Assembly: GCA_026692885.1 (NCBI GenBank)
Contig: JAPLNJ010000895.1
Location: 1-45,227, forward strand
Length of the DNA: 45,227 bases
Reading direction: 5' to 3'
Source: Planctomycetota bacterium
GTDB taxonomy: Bacteria; Planctomycetota; Planctomycetia; Pirellulales; Pirellulaceae
Part shown: piece after piece, positions 43,914 to 45,227 of the stretch
How the letters are laid out: each line of letters starts with the position of its first letter
Position numbering within the stretch: the first letter of the stretch is position 1
Translations under genes and position numbers: made by a program
The notes under the pieces: generated by a model
Database searches by the model: none
What the model saw: the letters and a program-made list of their open reading frames with translations, nothing else
What the model was told of the DNA's origin: nothing

Positions 43914-44957
43914 TTACTGCTTCACCGCGGAGATCCAGAGGAACGGCTGCTTCGCCTCGTCGACGCGCAGCTCGAATTTCAGTTTCGCCTGATAGAGCAG
44001 CCGGTCGATGATCTTCTGGTAGTACGTGCGGCCCGTTGGCAGCGAGACTTTGACCTGCGCCAGGTCAATCCGCTGGCGGGCCAGGGAATTGTAATCGATC
44101 AGGATCGGCGTCTTGAGCCGCCCGCCGATCGTCTCCAACGCCTCGGACAATGGCGTGTTCTGAATCTCGACGTTCAGGAACGTGAACAGGTCCGGCAACG
44201 TCTCGCGGGGCGGTTTGTCCGAAGGCCATCCCACCGGCCAGGAAACCGTCGATCGGCGCACGTCGGTGATCCACAACTTCAGTTCCCCACCCGACTGCTG
44301 TTGCGGCACCATGATCAGCCCCAGGGGGCGCAGGACTGCCACCAGCGCTGTGCCGGCACTAAGTCCCTGCAACTCGTCCGCCACCACCTCGGCACCGGCC
44401 ATGACCTGCCGGGCTTGATCGTCCGCCGAGAACGGCAGCGACAGGCTGGTCGCAATCCGCTTCAGCACGTCGTACGATTTCTGGCCTTTCGTGCTGACCT
44501 TCACCGGCACGCTCAGCGCCTCGTGCACGGCGACTAACTGACGCGCGGTCAGCCCGAAAGCTCCCTGTTTTTCGAACAGCCCGGACTCGCCGCCAGCCTG
44601 CAGTTTGGCCAACCACTGCTTGAGTCCGACCTTGTCGCCGACGCGGAACTCGCCGCCCGGCACGCGCAGCGTATTGTGTGGCGTCAGCACGCCAAGCACT
44701 TGGAACAGGGGCGCGCTGTCAGTACCGCGCTGCCGGATCTCCTCCTTGTCGCCGGGTAGAGCGGAGCGGATCCGGACATGGGCCAGTTTCTGGTCCTTGA
44801 GCGCGGCCAGCCATTCGTGCGCGCCGGTCATGAGCGCTCCCGGCTCCGTGATCAGTTCCAGTTCCACCCGCCCCTCGGCGTGGGCCGAACCAAATCCCAG
44901 GCCGGGCAGGAACAGGCCGGCCATGGGCAATATCCAAGCAACAAAGCTGGAACGCAT
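43914..44957 (-). CDS. Secreted planctomycete protein of unknown function
   Basis: A 347-aa protein with a clear signal peptide (FVAWILPMAGLFLPGLGFGS, cut before AHAEGRVELE). The N-terminal third has a thioredoxin-like feel (LITEPGALMTGAHEWLAALK). The rest is a mix of helices and strands with a secretin/STN-like segment near the end (FLNVEIQNTPLSEALETIGG, TPILIDYNSLARQRIDLAQV). This pattern is known from planctomycete exported proteins without assigned role. The last residues are KFELRVDEAKQPFLWISAVK. A MITE-type end lies 42 bp upstream of the start. Confidence 0.72.
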   Translation of the reverse strand: MRSSFVAWILPMAGLFLPGLGFGSAHAEGRVELELITEPGALMTGAHEWLAALKDQKLAHVRIRSALPGDKEEIRQRGTDSAPLFQVLGVLTPHNTLRVPGGEFRVGDKVGLKQWLAKLQAGGESGLFEKQGAFGLTARQLVAVHEALSVPVKVSTKGQKSYDVLKRIATSLSLPFSADDQARQVMAGAEVVADELQGLSAGTALVAVLRPLGLIMVPQQQSGGELKLWITDVRRSTVSWPVGWPSDKPPRETLPDLFTFLNVEIQNTPLSEALETIGGRLKTPILIDYNSLARQRIDLAQVKVSLPTGRTYYQKIIDRLLYQAKLKFELRVDEAKQPFLWISAVKQ

Positions 44958-44999
44958 GAATCAGCCTCGCCCTCCCACTCCCCTGGCAAGTGGGACTTC

Positions 45000-45075
45000 C
45001 TAGCACCAAACAGTTTTTCCAGGTGTCGAGATTCACTTTGGCATTTAACGAATGCCCCCGGCGTGCCCCTCGTCG
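45000..45075. mobile_element. Left end of MITE-like family, variant type (second copy)
   Basis: CTAGCACCAAACAGTTTTTCC.. then the same segment as at 28636-28700 (ATTCACTTTGG..ACGAATGCCCCCGGC). It runs directly into the palindromic repeat, as at 28636. The right end is outside the window. Confidence 0.55.
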
Positions 45076-45227
45076 TTAACCACAATTCTTCCGCCCCAAA
45101 GGGGCATTAACAAATCAGCCCAGGGCAGAGCGTCGCGGCGACAGCCGCAGAGCGACGCCCTGGGTGCGGTATCGATTCAGCACGGTAGCCCTGAAAGGGC
45201 GAAACAAATCGGTTCATCCCACACGCA
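45076..45227. repeat. Large palindromic intergenic repeat, copy 5 (cut by window edge)
   Basis: Left arm only: GCCCCAAAGGGGC, GCCCAGGGCAGAGCG..CGACGCCCTGGG and AGCCCTGAAAGGGCGAAACA, then the centre. Confidence 0.7.

Overview
The window looks like a chromosomal segment of a GC-rich member of the Planctomycetota. The strongest signs are the paired planctomycete-type cytochrome c (DUF1587/1595/1592/1588/1585) and DUF1552 genes, a BamB-like PQQ propeller, HtrA-like PDZ protease relatives with an NPCBM protein, and a MoxR-DUF58-BatA type operon. Between genes lie many palindromic, MITE-like repeats. No tRNA, rRNA, CRISPR array or recognisable transposase was found.

Layout. 0-10.9 kb: start of a membrane protein (leftward), an AI-2E family permease, a PQQ propeller protein (leftward), the cytochrome/DUF1552 pair, thiC (leftward, with an abnormal 3' end), a small HTH regulator and an ECF sigma factor. 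11.3-20.7 kb: a diversity-generating retroelement (DGR), all read leftward. In order of transcription it holds a DUF4062 protein, a 1219-aa AlbA_2/RecG-like-NACHT-FGE protein with a variable-repeat-like end (VR2), a DUF4062-NACHT-FGE gene broken by one frameshift and ending in VR1, an HRDC-domain protein, a DGR-type reverse transcriptase, and the template repeat (TR). 22.1-28.6 kb: a leftward, tightly overlapping operon (NPCBM protein, three trypsin-like/PDZ proteins, a ferredoxin). 29.1-42.3 kb: a leftward MoxR/DUF58/BatA/VWA/DUF4175-like/coiled-coil operon, with a frame break in the VWA gene. 42.7-45 kb: a PAS histidine kinase and a secreted planctomycete protein.

The key result is the DGR. 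Across 121 bp, TR (11427-11547) and VR1 (13359-13479) differ at 20 sites. All 20 are adenines of the template on the coding strand, and none of the other 96 bases differs. This is the signature of adenine-specific mutagenic retrohoming. The variable site is the C-terminal FGE-type C-lectin fold of a STAND (NACHT) ATPase. A neighbouring paralogue keeps the NACHT-FGE body but has a completely different N-terminus (AlbA_2 + RecG-like ATPase domain instead of DUF4062). I infer a diversifying recognition/response (conflict-type) system: variable lectin sensor, STAND switch and exchangeable N-terminal effector. This function is inferred and not shown.

Intergenic DNA is dominated by two repeat families. 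One is an element with 13-bp terminal inverted repeats (CTAGCACCAAACG). The other is a 280-385 bp palindromic element made of nested hairpins, with five copies in 45 kb and sometimes lying inside the first family. Two protein genes end inside such terminal repeats.
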